Part shown: in pieces, positions 10,501 through 20,139 of the stretch
How the letters are laid out: each line of letters opens with the position of its first letter
Position numbering within the stretch: the stretch's first letter is position 1
Assembly: GCF_932526225.1 (NCBI RefSeq)
Contig: NC_064034.1
Location: forward strand, 3,584,001 to 3,644,000
Source of the DNA: Nematostella vectensis
Taxonomy: Eukaryota; Cnidaria; Anthozoa; Actiniaria; Edwardsiidae
Direction: 5' to 3'
DNA: 60,000 bases
Notes under the pieces: model-generated
Database searches by the model: none
Told to the model about the DNA's origin: nothing
What the model saw: only the letters and a program-made list of their open reading frames with translations
Translations under genes and position numbers: made by a program

Positions 10501-11142
10501 GCCATTTAGCAATTGCCATTCGCCGTTTGCGCTGACAACCTTTATTGGAATAGGTGAATGTGTGGAATGGAATTACCTAAAGTAACGATAGCTATAGTTA
10601 TGATTCTTATAATGATGAAAGCGATACTACGATAATTGTGAAATGTTGTTGGCGATGCGGTTGTAGTTAGAATGGTTGAGCGGCGTCGACGATGATGATT
10701 ATTATTCATTATTATAAGGTGACGTGGATAATGATAACTTTTGCTTATCCTAAAAATAGCCAATGTGATTGTGACAATAACATGTTGTTATTTATGCTAT
10801 TCATAGACCTGTCATCCTTATGGTCCTGCTCCAGCCCCGAGACCCGACCGCTGTATGACGGTTAAGGCTATAGGCAAGAATCCTTCTAACGGAGAACCAA
10901 TGTCTTTTGAGCTTCGAAACTGCAGCAGTAGCATGATGGGTATGTGCACGAACATGTGCAAAATGATGAACGACACGGGTGCGCTCACGAGCTGCGAGGT
11001 CAACTGCTGTGAAGGCAACGGCTGTAACAACGCGGGACTTCCAACTACCATGCCCACAGTCAGGTCGCACGCTATTCAGCCCGTCATTCAGGTGCTGGTT
11101 CTCATATTTGCCATGATTGTTGGCTTGGAGTGGAGCAAGTAG
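7437..11142 (+). CDS. GPI-anchored protein with two Ly6/uPAR (three-finger) domains; 4 exons
   Basis: Exons 7437-7503, 9192-9539, 10166-10242 and 10807-11142 join with matching phases (1, 1, 0) to give 275 aa. Exon 1 encodes a signal peptide (MASFTPLVLTTFVLAGLLFL). Exon 2 encodes all of domain 1, from GIMCENYVC to the diagnostic CCEGNQCN. Exons 3 and 4 encode domain 2 (LQCYVCNSG ... NCCEGNGCN). The C-terminus is a Pro/Thr spacer plus a hydrophobic tail (IQPVIQVLVLIFAMIVGL), as expected for a GPI-attachment signal. All introns are GT-AG and AATAAA follows at 11516-11521. Three-finger proteins act at the cell surface as ligand, receptor or channel modulators, or as structural factors; the partner cannot be told here. 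A decayed paralogue lies at 4812-5500, so this looks like a local duplicate pair. Confidence 0.88.
7504..9191 (+). other. Ly6 gene intron 1
   Basis: A 1.7 kb intron. It contains a fragment with GGTACCCAGGGTACC near 8630 and CTCGAG-rich short inverted stretches (8575-8620) that look like MITE debris. No coding exon is recognised inside. Confidence 0.6.
9192..9539 (+). CDS. Ly6 gene exon 2 (three-finger domain 1)
   Basis: Acceptor CACGCAG, donor GTAAGG. The exon supplies the full Cys set of domain 1, ending CCEGNQCN, then a Pro-rich linker (PKPPAPPGPT). Confidence 0.88.
9549..10133 (+). repeat. 75-bp minisatellite in Ly6 intron 2
   Basis: Eight units of about 75 bp (ACATTCCGTTTTTTTTGTTA ... 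AATCGTAATCGGACA) start 9 nt after the donor of exon 2 and end about 30 nt before exon 3. Each unit carries a CTGGTGCAG that resembles a 3' splice site. Open frames through it are artefacts. Confidence 0.9.
10166..10242 (+). CDS. Ly6 gene exon 3
   Basis: Acceptor ATATTTCAG, donor GTTAGC, phase 0 at the end. Encodes the first finger of domain 2 (CYVCNSG). Confidence 0.82.
10807..11142 (+). CDS. Ly6 gene exon 4 (rest of domain 2 and GPI signal)
   Basis: Acceptor TATTCATAG; frame TCHPYGPAPAPRPDRC..., stop TAG at 11140-11142. It is the counterpart of 5282-5500. Confidence 0.85.
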   Translation, partial: TCHPYGPAPAPRPDRCMTVKAIGKNPSNGEPMSFELRNCSSSMMGMCTNMCKMMNDTGALTSCEVNCCEGNGCNNAGLPTTMPTVRSHAIQPVIQVLVLIFAMIVGLEWSK

Positions 11143-11830
11143 ATTATCGAGACGATTTTCTTATCGGAAAGAAGGATGTCATTTTGCGAATTTATATTGT
11201 TCCAGAGCTGTAGCAGGCATCGAAATATTCGGGGCGGGGGACATTAGGGCGAAAAATCGCTATATAGGACATTGTTTCTCGTTTTAACTTTTGCATATAT
11301 TTGTTATTATTGTAGTAAAGTATTTGCACTGTCATATACAAATAAGCGAAATCTTTTGTTATGTGTTGATAGAGTGAGGGTCCCTGCCGTTTTTTTATAC
11401 TTGGAAGAACAAGTGGCCTTTGCAGGTGCTTCCAGGCCTAAGGCTCAGCAGTTAAATAATGAATATATTACATGATATTTATACTTTCTCCCTAAGTTAA
11501 ATATGTAAGAACATGAATAAATGAAAAGTAGGATTCCTATTACTAAAGCAGTCAATGTGTAGTAGAATGATTGTAACGATTTGATTAAAACGGTGCTTAA
11601 AATTTTGAAATGGTCAAGTTATACGCCACCTCATTACCTGTTCCCTTCCCTCAATTTTCACTTCTTCTTTCCTTCAAATGTCTCTTCCTTATCATTCCAC
11701 GTCTCCTTTACTTCGCCTGGTCCTACCATCTACTTGCCTCCCCTCCCTTTCACCTGTCCCTCCTCTCTCCTTCACATTTCCCCTTCCCTCCCCTTCAACT
11801 GTCTCCTCCCCTTCCCTTCACCTATAACTT
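11143..11830. other. 3' flank of Ly6 gene and CT-rich tract
   Basis: AATAAA at 11516-11521 is the likely polyadenylation signal. 11625-11825 is a polypyrimidine low-complexity tract (CCTTCC/TTCTTT), which produces spurious ORFs. Confidence 0.6.
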
Positions 11831-11842
11831 CCTTACATTTTA

Positions 11843-12250
11843 GCTCTTGTTTTGCCAGAGCAAAATTTCCAAATGCCGCTAAATGAAGTCCGAGGTATTT
11901 GTATGACTTGACATTTTCAAGTCTGACATGATTGGTGTAAAACGGGATGTCGTTCGTTGTTTTACCGTTGTTGTTGAAAATGAGAATTTTCGTTTTCTTA
12001 ATATTAACCTTCAGGCCTGTTTTGCTTGCAAAAATGTTGGACCTTGTCGAGATAGTTTTGGAGTCCTTTTTCGATTTTGAGAAAATGACAAAATCATCTG
12101 CATAAAGCAAACAACTTAGAGGTTTGCCGTTGATATTAATATCGTCTGTGCTGCAAGTGTCTAGCTGCTCAGAAAGGTCGTGTACATATAAATTGAGCAG
12201 CGTTGGGCTCAGCATACAGCCCTGTTTCACACCTACAAGGCACTTATGAA
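11843..12250 (-). pseudogene. LINE (non-LTR) reverse transcriptase fragment
   Basis: The - strand encodes VGVKQGCMLSPTLLNLYVHD, LLYADDFVIFSKS (the YADD catalytic box), GLKVNIKKTKILIF and YKYLGLHL, the usual order of LINE RT motifs. It is truncated on both sides. The missing link to the endonuclease part is replaced by repeat C. It belongs to the same old element as 12536-12637 plus 17117-17370. Confidence 0.85.
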
Positions 12251-12254
12251 GGTG

Positions 12255-12530
12255 TTAACCCATTGACTCCTGGCTTTTTTTGAGCTGAATTTACAAAAAA
12301 CGGACTGAAAACAGATACCTCCCCCCCTATTCTGAGTTTTATATAGCCCGTCAAAGTCAAACACAGCTGCACCTAGTCAGCGGTATCCAAGCTTTCCAAC
12401 AGTGCTTTGCGGTCCCCACTTTTAATCCCTCGTCGTTGTGCTGAAGCCAGCACAAGTTGATGGTTGCTTGTATTTTTCATCGAAAATACAGCTATGAGCA
12501 TATTAGGAGAGTGTCTCAGGACATCATGAA
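12255..12530 (-). repeat. Dispersed repeat C, copy 1
   Basis: About 276 bp, beginning (on -) ACTTCATGATGTCCTGAGAC and ending AGTCAATGGGTTAA. A nearly identical copy lies at 54271-54548 (+). It sits between the LINE endonuclease and RT pieces. Confidence 0.85.
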
Positions 12531-12535
12531 GTTAT

Positions 12536-12637
12536 CGCTCCATTATATGTAAAACAAGTGTATTGGCCCAGATGATCACCCCTTGTCCTACCATTCAGTA
12601 CTATTAAATTATTACTGTTATAAAACTCTGCTAAAGA
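12536..12637 (-). pseudogene. LINE endonuclease, second half of split frame
   Basis: On the - strand the frame of 17117-17370 resumes across the Gypsy insertion: SLAEFYNSNNLIVLNGRTRG and YTCFTYNG, typical of the APE-type endonuclease of LINEs. Confidence 0.8.
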
Positions 12638-12760
12638 TGTAATGTTTGGGATTCCTGTTTGTATGACCGCAAGGTTTTCTGGGTAACAGCAATAAACAAC
12701 GAGAGTCCGCCATTACTGTTTATTCGTTTTGATCCTAAGGTTTTTCTCAAATACATTACA
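12638..12760 (+). repeat. Gypsy 5' LTR
   Basis: 123 bp, TG...CA with 7-bp inverted ends. Confidence 0.93.
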
Positions 12761-12785
12761 TTTTTTGGCGACGAGGATTTCGGAA

Positions 12786-13337
12786 ATGGCAACCTACGGC
12801 AAAATAGACGAATTCGACAGAGATTCTGATTCATGGGAACAGTATATCGAGCGTCTAAACTTCTATTTTGAAGCAAATGGAGTAACTACGTCTGACGATG
12901 ACTTGAAAATACGCCGTGCAATCCTCCTCAGTTCGGTAGGGAAAAAAACCTACAAATTAATGTCTGATCTGCTGGCCCCAGCGAAACCTGGAGAGAAATC
13001 TTATGCTGACTTGTGCACCTTGGTAAAGAGCCATTTCAACCCAAAACCGAGTGAAAGCGTGCAACGGCACAAGTTCAATAACCGTTTCAGATTGAGCGGG
13101 GAGAACGTGTCTGACTTTGTAGCGGCTCTACGAAACATGGCAGAATACTGCAATTTTGGTGGCAGTCTGGAAAATATGCTGCGTGATCGTCTGGTGTCTG
13201 GAATTAACAATGAAAGAATCCAAAGGCGTTTGCTATCAGAAGAGAACTTAACTTTCAAAAAAGCTTACGACATTGCTTCGTCTATGGAAACGACCGCACA
13301 GCACATGGCCGATCTTCAACCTGCTCCTTCTACGTAA
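12786..13337 (+). CDS. Gypsy Gag (capsid region), ended by in-frame TAA
   Basis: The 184-codon frame starts at ATG 12786, 25 nt after the LTR. It contains the capsid-like region (EQYIERLNFYFEAN ... KSYADLCTLVKSHFNPKP ... RFRLSGENVSDFVAALRNMAEYC). After TAA at 13335-13337 the same frame stays open to 16808. It includes one CCHC knuckle (CYRCGKNHHPSKC) and a second in which the first Cys is Gly (GHYCKKKGHIVAKC). Either the TAA is a disabling mutation or Pol is made by readthrough. Confidence 0.88.
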   Translation: MATYGKIDEFDRDSDSWEQYIERLNFYFEANGVTTSDDDLKIRRAILLSSVGKKTYKLMSDLLAPAKPGEKSYADLCTLVKSHFNPKPSESVQRHKFNNRFRLSGENVSDFVAALRNMAEYCNFGGSLENMLRDRLVSGINNERIQRRLLSEENLTFKKAYDIASSMETTAQHMADLQPAPST

Positions 13338-16300
13338 AATTCAACGTCTGCATCTGTAAAAAAGGTCAGTTCTTCGCCCTTACCGCGTTCTAAAAGCGAA
13401 AATAAAGAGTGTTATCGTTGTGGAAAAAATCACCACCCGTCAAAATGTCGTTTCAAGGAGGCCACGGGCCATTATTGTAAAAAGAAAGGACATATTGTTG
13501 CCAAATGTCTCAAAAAAGCAAAAAAGTCGTCCGAGACAACCAAGCCAAATTCAAACCACCATCCAAAACAAGGGAAACCAGCAATTCATGTCCTGGATAC
13601 TGATAAAGAAATAGAAGATGAAGATATATATCCATTGTTTGCTGTCAGTCAAGGCAACCGCCAAAATCCGTATTTAGTAGATGTTGAATTAAATGGTCTT
13701 AAAGTTCAAATGGAACTGGACACTGGTGCATCACTTTCAGTAATCGGAGAGGACATTTTTGATCAATTGAAGAACATTGAGGGTTCATCTCTCAATCTGC
13801 AAGATACCAAGCTAACCTTGAAAACATACACCGGGGAGACAATTCCAGTTTTAGGAAAGCTTGTAGTGGAAGTCAAGTACAAGGACTTCTTTGAACACTT
13901 GCCAGTTATAGTTGTACAAGGCAAGGTGCCCAGTCTCTTTGGACGAGATTGGTTACAACATGTTAAGTTGTCATGGCCAGAGATTTTCCTAGTTCAAGTT
14001 GTATCCCCTGATGTGTCTGACCTGCTAAAGAAACATGAAAATTTATTCAAGGAAGGACTAGGGACAATTCAAGGAGTGAAAGCAAAGATATACGTTGATC
14101 CTCAAGCCAAACCCAAGTACTTCAAACCTCGCACGTTAGAATATGCACGACGTCAGAAGGTAGAGAGAGAATTGGACCGTTTGTTAGAAGAAGGAACAAT
14201 TCGTCCAGTTCAATTTTCGGAATGGGCAACACCCATTGTGCCCATTGTCAAATCTGATGAGTCTATACGCATTTGTGGAGACTTCAAAGTTACTTTGAAC
14301 CAAGTTAGCAAACTTGACAATTACCCAATTCCTAAAACAGAGGATCTGCTAGCTCAACTTGGAGGGGGAGTGCAGTTTACAAAACTAGATCTGAGTCAAG
14401 CTTATCAACAACTTGAGTTAGATGAAGAATCAAAGAAGTACACCACTATCACCACTCATAAAGGCCTATTTGAGTACAATAGACTGTGCTACGGCATTGC
14501 CTCAGCCCCTGGGATTTTCCAACGCACAATGGAAAATTTACTGCAGGGTATTCCGAATGTTGTAGTACGAATAGATGATATTCTCATTGCCGGGAAGACA
14601 TCAGCAGATCATCTCAAAAGTCTAACAGAAGTCCTGTCACGTCTGGACAAAGCTGGCGTCCGTCTTAAACGTTCGAAGTGCATTTTTCAAGCACCTGAAG
14701 TCACTTACCTGGGACACCGCATAGACAAAGATGGTATCCACCCCCTTGACGAGAAAATCAAAGCAATTCAAGAGTCACCGAGACCTTCTAATCTGAAAGA
14801 ACTGCAAGCCTTTTTAGGCATGCTTAACTATTACGCTTGTTACATACCTAACATCACTACAATACTATCTCCTTTACATCAGCTGTTAGTCAAAGACACA
14901 CCTTGGAACTGGAGTGAAGCACATGAAAAATCTTGGAACCAAGCCAAGTCCACACTTCACTCTTCACAACTTCTAGTGCATTACAGCTTGGAAAGAGAGT
15001 TAACCCTTGCTTGTGACGCATCACCATATGGTCTTGGTTGTGTTATTTCACATGTGATGGATGATGGGACTGAACGTCCTATTTCATATGCCTCACGTAC
15101 TCTGTCCCCAGCCGAAAAGAACTATTCACAGCTCGACAAAGAGGCAGCAGCCATCATGTTCGGGGTGAGGAAGTTCCACTCATACTTATATGGACGGAGT
15201 TTTACCATCTACACTGATCACAAACCCCTGCTGGGTCTGCTACAGTCAACTAAACAAATACCGACCTCAGCCTCACCACGCATATTGAGGTGGGCGGTAT
15301 TCCTGTCAGGCTACTCATATACTTTAGTATATCGAGAAGGCCAGAAAAATGGTAATGCCGATGGCCTGAGTCGGCTGCCATTGCCAAATGAAACCAGAAA
15401 TGTTCCAGTGCCTGGCGACATTATGTTTGTAATGAATCATCTTGAAGTCAACACACCCGTTAAAGTCAAGGACATTGAGCGTTGGACCTCAAAAGATCCT
15501 ATTCTTAGTGCAGTACGACACCAAGTAATGTCCGGTTGGCCCAATTCAAATGATCGCATTGAGTTCAAGCCCTACTCTGATAGAAAGCACCAACTTAGCT
15601 GTCAGGATGGCTGTCTACTCTGGGGCTCTCGCGTAGTCATTCCTCCTCAAGGAAGAGTCAAGCTGCTCCAGGAACTACATGATGGACATCCTGGAATGGT
15701 TCGCATGAAAATGTTAGCCCGAAGCTATTTCTGGTGGCCTGGCCTGGACGCGGATATTGAGCAAAAGGTGAAAGATTGCACAAGCTGCCAAAGTAATGCT
15801 AAGGCACCTTCTACTGCACCTCTACATCCGTGGGAGTGGCCGTCTAGACCTTGGTCTCGCATACATATTGACTATGCAGGACCTTTCGAAGGACACATGT
15901 TCCTGGTGATCGGTGATGCCTATAGTAAGTGGATCGAGGTATTCAAGACAAACTCCAGTACTGCTGCAGTAACCATCCAGAAGTTAAGAGAATGCTTCTC
16001 AGTACATGGACTGCCTGATATCATTGTATCTGATAATGCAACTGCCTTCATAGGTGAAGAATTTGCCCTTTTTATGTCTGAGAATGGCATAAAACACATC
16101 ACTTCAGCACCTAAACACCCAGCATCCAATGGATTTGCTGAAAGATATGTTCGCACTTTCAAGGAAACAATGAAGAAGATGGGAGGGGAAAAGGAAAACT
16201 TAGACACGAAGTTAAGCAGATTTCTACTAAGCTATCGTACCACACCTCATGCAACCACTGGTAAAACACCTGGTGAGCTATTAATGAACCGGAAACTGAA

Positions 16301-16808
16301 GACGCGCTTGGACCTGGTAAACCCCCTTAGTCAGGACACAATTCGCACTCGTGTAGAAGATAAACAGCTCGCACAGAAGAAACAACACGACAATCTAGTG
16401 CCACTCAGAGAATTTCAAGTGAATGACCCAGTATTTGCCAAGAATTTTTCATATGGTCCAAAGTGGTTATGTGGAACAATTATTCAACAGTCAGGACCGG
16501 TTTCGTATGTCGTTCAACTCAGTTCAGGTGGAGTGTTTCGACGACATGTTGACCATCTTCGCCTGAGGACAAGCACACCCACAGTCGCTAATGATCTTCA
16601 GAGTTCAACAGAATTGGCCCAAGTTCCAATGCAAACAACTGTACCCAAGCAGATTCCAGAGGAATTTAAGGAACCTGAGATCACAGTTCCAGAACCTTCA
16701 TTGGAACCGAAGAAGACAGAGCTTCCAGCTTCTGAACCTGCAAGTACTCTGCGAAGAAGTACTCGACTCAAAACCACACCTACTCACCTCAAAGACTATG
16801 TATGTTAA
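13338..16808 (+). CDS. Gypsy Pol: protease, reverse transcriptase, RNase H, integrase
   Basis: Counting from MFAVSQG at 13635: the aspartic protease is LDTGAS at about 29; the reverse transcriptase has LDLSQAYQQL and the YxDD box at about 312, read here as RIDD; the RNase H has CDASPYGLG at about 459 and YTDHKPL; the integrase has the zinc region (HDGHPGMV ... CTSCQ, about 681-718), catalytic D in HIDYAGPF (about 744), D in VSDNATAF (about 798) and E in NGFAERYV (about 835). The domain order PR-RT-RH-IN is that of Ty3/Gypsy. The Arg in place of the usual Tyr of YxDD is odd and may impair activity. The frame is otherwise uninterrupted. Confidence 0.95.
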   Translation, partial: NSTSASVKKVSSSPLPRSKSENKECYRCGKNHHPSKCRFKEATGHYCKKKGHIVAKCLKKAKKSSETTKPNSNHHPKQGKPAIHVLDTDKEIEDEDIYPLFAVSQGNRQNPYLVDVELNGLKVQMELDTGASLSVIGEDIFDQLKNIEGSSLNLQDTKLTLKTYTGETIPVLGKLVVEVKYKDFFEHLPVIVVQGKVPSLFGRDWLQHVKLSWPEIFLVQVVSPDVSDLLKKHENLFKEGLGTIQGVKAKIYVDPQAKPKYFKPRTLEYARRQKVERELDRLLEEGTIRPVQFSEWATPIVPIVKSDESIRICGDFKVTLNQVSKLDNYPIPKTEDLLAQLGGGVQFTKLDLSQAYQQLELDEESKKYTTITTHKGLFEYNRLCYGIASAPGIFQRTMENLLQGIPNVVVRIDDILIAGKTSADHLKSLTEVLSRLDKAGVRLKRSKCIFQAPEVTYLGHRIDKDGIHPLDEKIKAIQESPRPSNLKELQAFLGMLNYYACYIPNITTILSPLHQLLVKDTPWNWSEAHEKSWNQAKSTLHSSQLLVHYSLERELTLACDASPYGLGCVISHVMDDGTERPISYASRTLSPAEKNYSQLDKEAAAIMFGVRKFHSYLYGRSFTIYTDHKPLLGLLQSTKQIPTSASPRILRWAVFLSGYSYTLVYREGQKNGNADGLSRLPLPNETRNVPVPGDIMFVMNHLEVNTPVKVKDIERWTSKDPILSAVRHQVMSGWPNSNDRIEFKPYSDRKHQLSCQDGCLLWGSRVVIPPQGRVKLLQELHDGHPGMVRMKMLARSYFWWPGLDADIEQKVKDCTSCQSNAKAPSTAPLHPWEWPSRPWSRIHIDYAGPFEGHMFLVIGDAYSKWIEVFKTNSSTAAVTIQKLRECFSVHGLPDIIVSDNATAFIGEEFALFMSENGIKHITSAPKHPASNGFAERYVRTFKETMKKMGGEKENLDTKLSRFLLSYRTTPHATTGKTPGELLMNRKLKTRLDLVNPLSQDTIRTRVEDKQLAQKKQHDNLVPLREFQVNDPVFAKNFSYGPKWLCGTIIQQSGPVSYVVQLSSGGVFRRHVDHLRLRTSTPTVANDLQSSTELAQVPMQTTVPKQIPEEFKEPEITVPEPSLEPKKTELPASEPASTLRRSTRLKTTPTHLKDYVC

Positions 16809-16993
16809 TTTTAAGCAGCATATCACACACTGTGTACATTTTTCCGGATCTGATGGATTGACAACTTGTCAAGAACTTGTTATGGACATTGTTGTTGTTT
16901 TTTACTTATTGACATGTTGTGTGTATAAATTTGATAGTTTTACTGGCCTCAGCAAGCAAGTATCTTTTAGTTGTAAACTTGGGTGGGGCAGTA

Positions 16994-17116
16994 TGTAATG
17001 TTTGGGATTCCTGTTTGTATGACCGCAAGGTTTTCTGGGTAACAGCAATAAACAACGAGAGTCCGCCATTACTGTTTATTCGTTTTGATCCTAAGGTTTT
17101 TCTCAAATACATTACA
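16994..17116 (+). repeat. Gypsy 3' LTR
   Basis: 123 bp, same sequence as the 5' LTR. Confidence 0.93.
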
Positions 17117-17370
17117 AAAGATTTTCCGTATGCGTTGAAATTCTGATCTCTCGAGTTCCTGACCGTCGGAAACGGATAACTAAATGCAGAGTTAGATAAA
17201 TCGGTAAAGTCTTCCAAGTTATCCATCCTTGCATTTAAGTCTCCGCATACAATGATTTCGCCTTTTTGAGAAAATTTATACACACTATTTTGGAGCTGCT
17301 CAAAATGATCTATATTTAGTTGTTGCTCCCTTGGGGAAATCCGTGGGGGAAAGTAAACAGTACTCACAAA
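17117..17370 (-). pseudogene. LINE endonuclease, first half of split frame
   Basis: The - strand reads STVYFPPRISPREQQLNID and IVCGDLNARMDNLEDF. GDLNAR is the endonuclease signature of LINEs. The frame is cut by the Gypsy insertion and resumes at 12637. Upstream (higher coordinates) it ends at repeat A. Confidence 0.82.
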
Positions 17371-17545
17371 TGACTGGACCCGGGCCTTTTAGTTCACGGC
17401 CTTTTTTTCCGAAGGCTGACCAAAATACCTCAATATTACAGATTTGAGTTATTCGCGCGAACGCGTGTTTTATAGGGTCCATACGAATCACATACCATTT
17501 GGAAGATGAAAATATAAAGAATTGACAAAGTCTATCAACTCTGAA
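17365..17545 (-). repeat. Dispersed repeat A, copy 2
   Basis: Inverted counterpart of 1806-1985. Confidence 0.7.
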
Positions 17546-18436
17546 AGGTTATATGGACTTTAGGTTATATTGACATTAAATGTAAATAATATCGCACTCT
17601 CGAGCGAAAAGTGACACCAATTTTCGAAAGCGCCAGGCGTTCCTCCTTGGTTCAGGAATCCTCTGATGGACACATTTTCTATTATTTTAGGGCCTTGTTT
17701 TACCCTGTTACCAGTTCAATATTATTATTTTTCTTATTCAATATGATCATCTGTATAATTTTCAATAAAATATTTCCGAGATAGGTGTCAAATTGTGTGT
17801 GTTAATTACGGCATTACCCCTAAGGAAAAATGTGCTTACGAAAAAAATTGTCGATAGAATTTTTTGAACATAATTTTTTGTCAGTTTTTCAGTTAACAAA
17901 AGCAGGGACGCAGTTCTAATTGGATTGAATCATTATAAGGCCTCGAATTAATTTCTTCAATTTGGGGTATCAATTATCGTATGATCAAAGAAAATCCTGA
18001 AAATTCTAAATATTTAAGTTTTATATTACCAATTCTTAACTGTAATCAACCGCAAACACTAATCTATCTAATTTGAAATTTAGAGTTCCTATGCTCAAAG
18101 CTATAAAAAATGACCCCCTTCCAAAAATGAGCAATCTATTTTGTCCTCGTCGAATCAAATACTTTTATCGCTAGAGGAAAAAATTGTCGATAGAATTTTT
18201 TATAGTTATTTGAGAAAAAGCTTATTTAGAACTTAATACTTTGTCAAAATTGTAAATTCGTTGAATCATTCTAAGGTCTCTTATTTTTCAAATGAGTCCC
18301 GTCTTTTCACGAATTTTCGACGCGATGCTTCGATTACAACAAGTACCATATAAATACCTTATTTTTTTCCGTCGAAGTTTACCGTTTGCCTCGATGGCCC
18401 AACGGGTAGCGCGCCTGAATTCGAATACCTCGAATG
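17546..18436. other. AT-rich region with a diverged direct repeat
   Basis: GTCGATAGAATTTTTT and downstream ATCATT-TAAGG motifs occur at about 17850-17945 and again at about 18186-18275. No gene is seen. TGGCCCAACGGGTAGCGCG at 18395-18413 looks like a Pol III A box, but no convincing B box or tRNA fold follows. Confidence 0.5.
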
Positions 18437-18795
18437 GAAAATTAACCCCGTATAATAATCCCGTTTGGTCGCATTTCCATCGCATTTTCCTTGTTAGGAA
18501 AATTTGGAATAATCCATCTCGTTTTCCTGGCGTTTACCGAGAAAGATAACGCGAGTAATCCAAAAGATTGTCCCGACCAGAAAACGCAAGAAAAATTAAC
18601 TCCATATAATAACCCCGTTGGTCGTATTTTCATCGCATTTTCCTTGTTAGGAAAATTTTGAATAATCCATCTCGGTTTCCCAGCGTTTACCGAGGAGGAT
18701 AACGCGAGTAATCCAAAGATTTTCCTAACCAGAAAACGCATATAGAAAAAATTGACTCCATATAATAAACCCGTTGGTCGCGTTTTCCTTCCCCG
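18437..18795 (+). repeat. ~146-bp tandem repeat, 2.5 copies
   Basis: Units begin CCGTATAATAA/CCATATAATAA...CCCGTTTGGTCG, with GCATTTTCCTTGTTAGGAAAA and GATAACGCGAGTAATCC in each. No coding call. Confidence 0.8.
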
Positions 18796-18827
18796 TTTGC
18801 CTCGAGTTGTCAGAGAAAAGAGACAAT

Positions 18828-19052
18828 TCAATGGCTGTGCTTCTCAACTATAAGCTTGCCTGCCAACGATGTTACTGAAAGTCTGTCAATTATACCTCCA
18901 AGAAGCAGGGGAAGAGTTTTGAATTCAATCGGCGGTTTGTTTATGGTATGAGGAGCATTGGCATAGGACATGTTGGTGCTAAGAAATTCTGCACTGCCAT
19001 GAATGCCGTAATCCCCAACTGCGAGAACGATTAAGCAGAACAGTAGTGTCAT
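18828..19052 (-). CDS. Possible small secreted protein (74 codons)
   Basis: The frame starts with a classical signal-peptide-like stretch (MTLLFCLIVLAVGDYGIHG), followed by one N-glycosylation site (NMS) and a low-complexity-free tail ending VEKHSH. A TATA-like TTTAAAAG is present on the - strand near 19133-19140, roughly 85 bp upstream. No family is recognised, and no polyadenylation signal or further exon is obvious. A chance ORF cannot be excluded. Confidence 0.35.
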   Translation of the reverse strand: MTLLFCLIVLAVGDYGIHGSAEFLSTNMSYANAPHTINKPPIEFKTLPLLLGGIIDRLSVTSLAGKLIVEKHSH

Positions 19053-19059
19053 TCTAAAT

Positions 19060-20139
19060 CGTGCGAAGGAGGTTACAGAAGAGAGAATGCATAACGCTAC
19101 ACACTGGTTCTGAGAATCCTGACTGTGGTGCCTCTTTTAAAGCAACCTGAAAAAGGAGAGGATATTCTTCCCTACATGGTTGTGTGACAGCTATCTCTAT
19201 AGAAACCAGTAAGGTGCTTGACGTGGAGGCCCTTACGGTTAAGGCCCTTACGAGTATATAAGATTAGTGAATATGAATAAATTATCGAATTGCTCAACTG
19301 CAGCGAGGTGAACGGTAAAAGCTTGGTCTGCTCTAAATTTATATCGTTGTTGTACCGTTTCGATTAATTTTGTTTTAACTTGTCTACCATTATCATCTCG
19401 GATAAGGACACTAAACTGGAGGTCCCGTCTCTTCCAGCTGCACTACACTAACCTGAACCGAAGGGACGTAAAAGAACCACTGGGGACGCAATAAACCCTC
19501 TGGCAGTGACCACCCCCAGTGACAGTGCTTACTAACCGAGGGCCATATGTTAGAAAACTGTATATTCGGTTAAATATGCTACCCTCGAAAAACAAAGATT
19601 ACAAAGACAAAGACAAAAGACATCTTCTTGTTTCTATGAATACTGTTTCATTTAGATGGCTGAAGTTTAATATTTAGTAGCGGTAGCTGATGTTGATGTT
19701 GTTCCGTGCGAGGAGCCAGTAGCCCATGTGCTCGGACAGGTGAAGAAACGAGACCACCCGCAAGGCGGCCAAAGGCCTAGGTCGTAAGAATAACCGAAGA
19801 ATTTGGAGGTGATATATGTTGGTTTCTCTTTTCTTCGTTCTGCGTTTGTGTTTTTAGAAATTTTCAAACACGGTTATCTTATTATGGACTCGGTCGCTGT
19901 GTGTACTTATTTAATCGTGCCTCCTTCGATATTTATTTTCTCATGTAAACGTTTTATATGACAAATGTATTACGAGCATCAATATTTCTTTCTTTTTGTG
20001 TCTGAGGGCTAGTTTAGTTGTCGTATTATACTTTATTATAAGACCTGGTGCACGGAAACCATGGACGACAGCTAGTGTTGCAAGCCTTTGTGAACACACC
20101 AATGCGGAGACAAGAATTTTGCTACGTAAATCATGTATT
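19060..20139. other. No gene recognised
   Basis: A 65 bp segment at 19252-19316 (AGTATATAA...CTCAACTGCAGCGAGGT) is duplicated at 22657-22720. The rest shows only short unsupported ORFs. Confidence 0.45.

Larger units (their letters stand above)
12638..17116 (+). mobile_element. Ty3/Gypsy LTR retrotransposon, nearly intact
   Basis: LTRs at 12638-12760 and 16994-17116 are 123 bp each and look identical (TGTAATG...CATTACA). They are flanked by the 5-bp target duplication AAAGA (12633-12637, 17117-17121). A TGGCGACGAGG primer-binding-type sequence follows the left LTR. A purine-rich GGGTGGGGCAG precedes the right one. One gag-pol frame fills the interior, with a single in-frame TAA. The short LTRs and lack of divergence indicate a very recent insertion into an older LINE. 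Confidence 0.95.

Noticed and set aside
11581-11886. Ser/Pro/Phe-rich ORFs
   Set aside because: Polypyrimidine low-complexity tract.
18395-18440. tRNA gene or tRNA-SINE head
   Set aside because: An A-box-like motif is present, but a B box at proper spacing and a cloverleaf could not be built.
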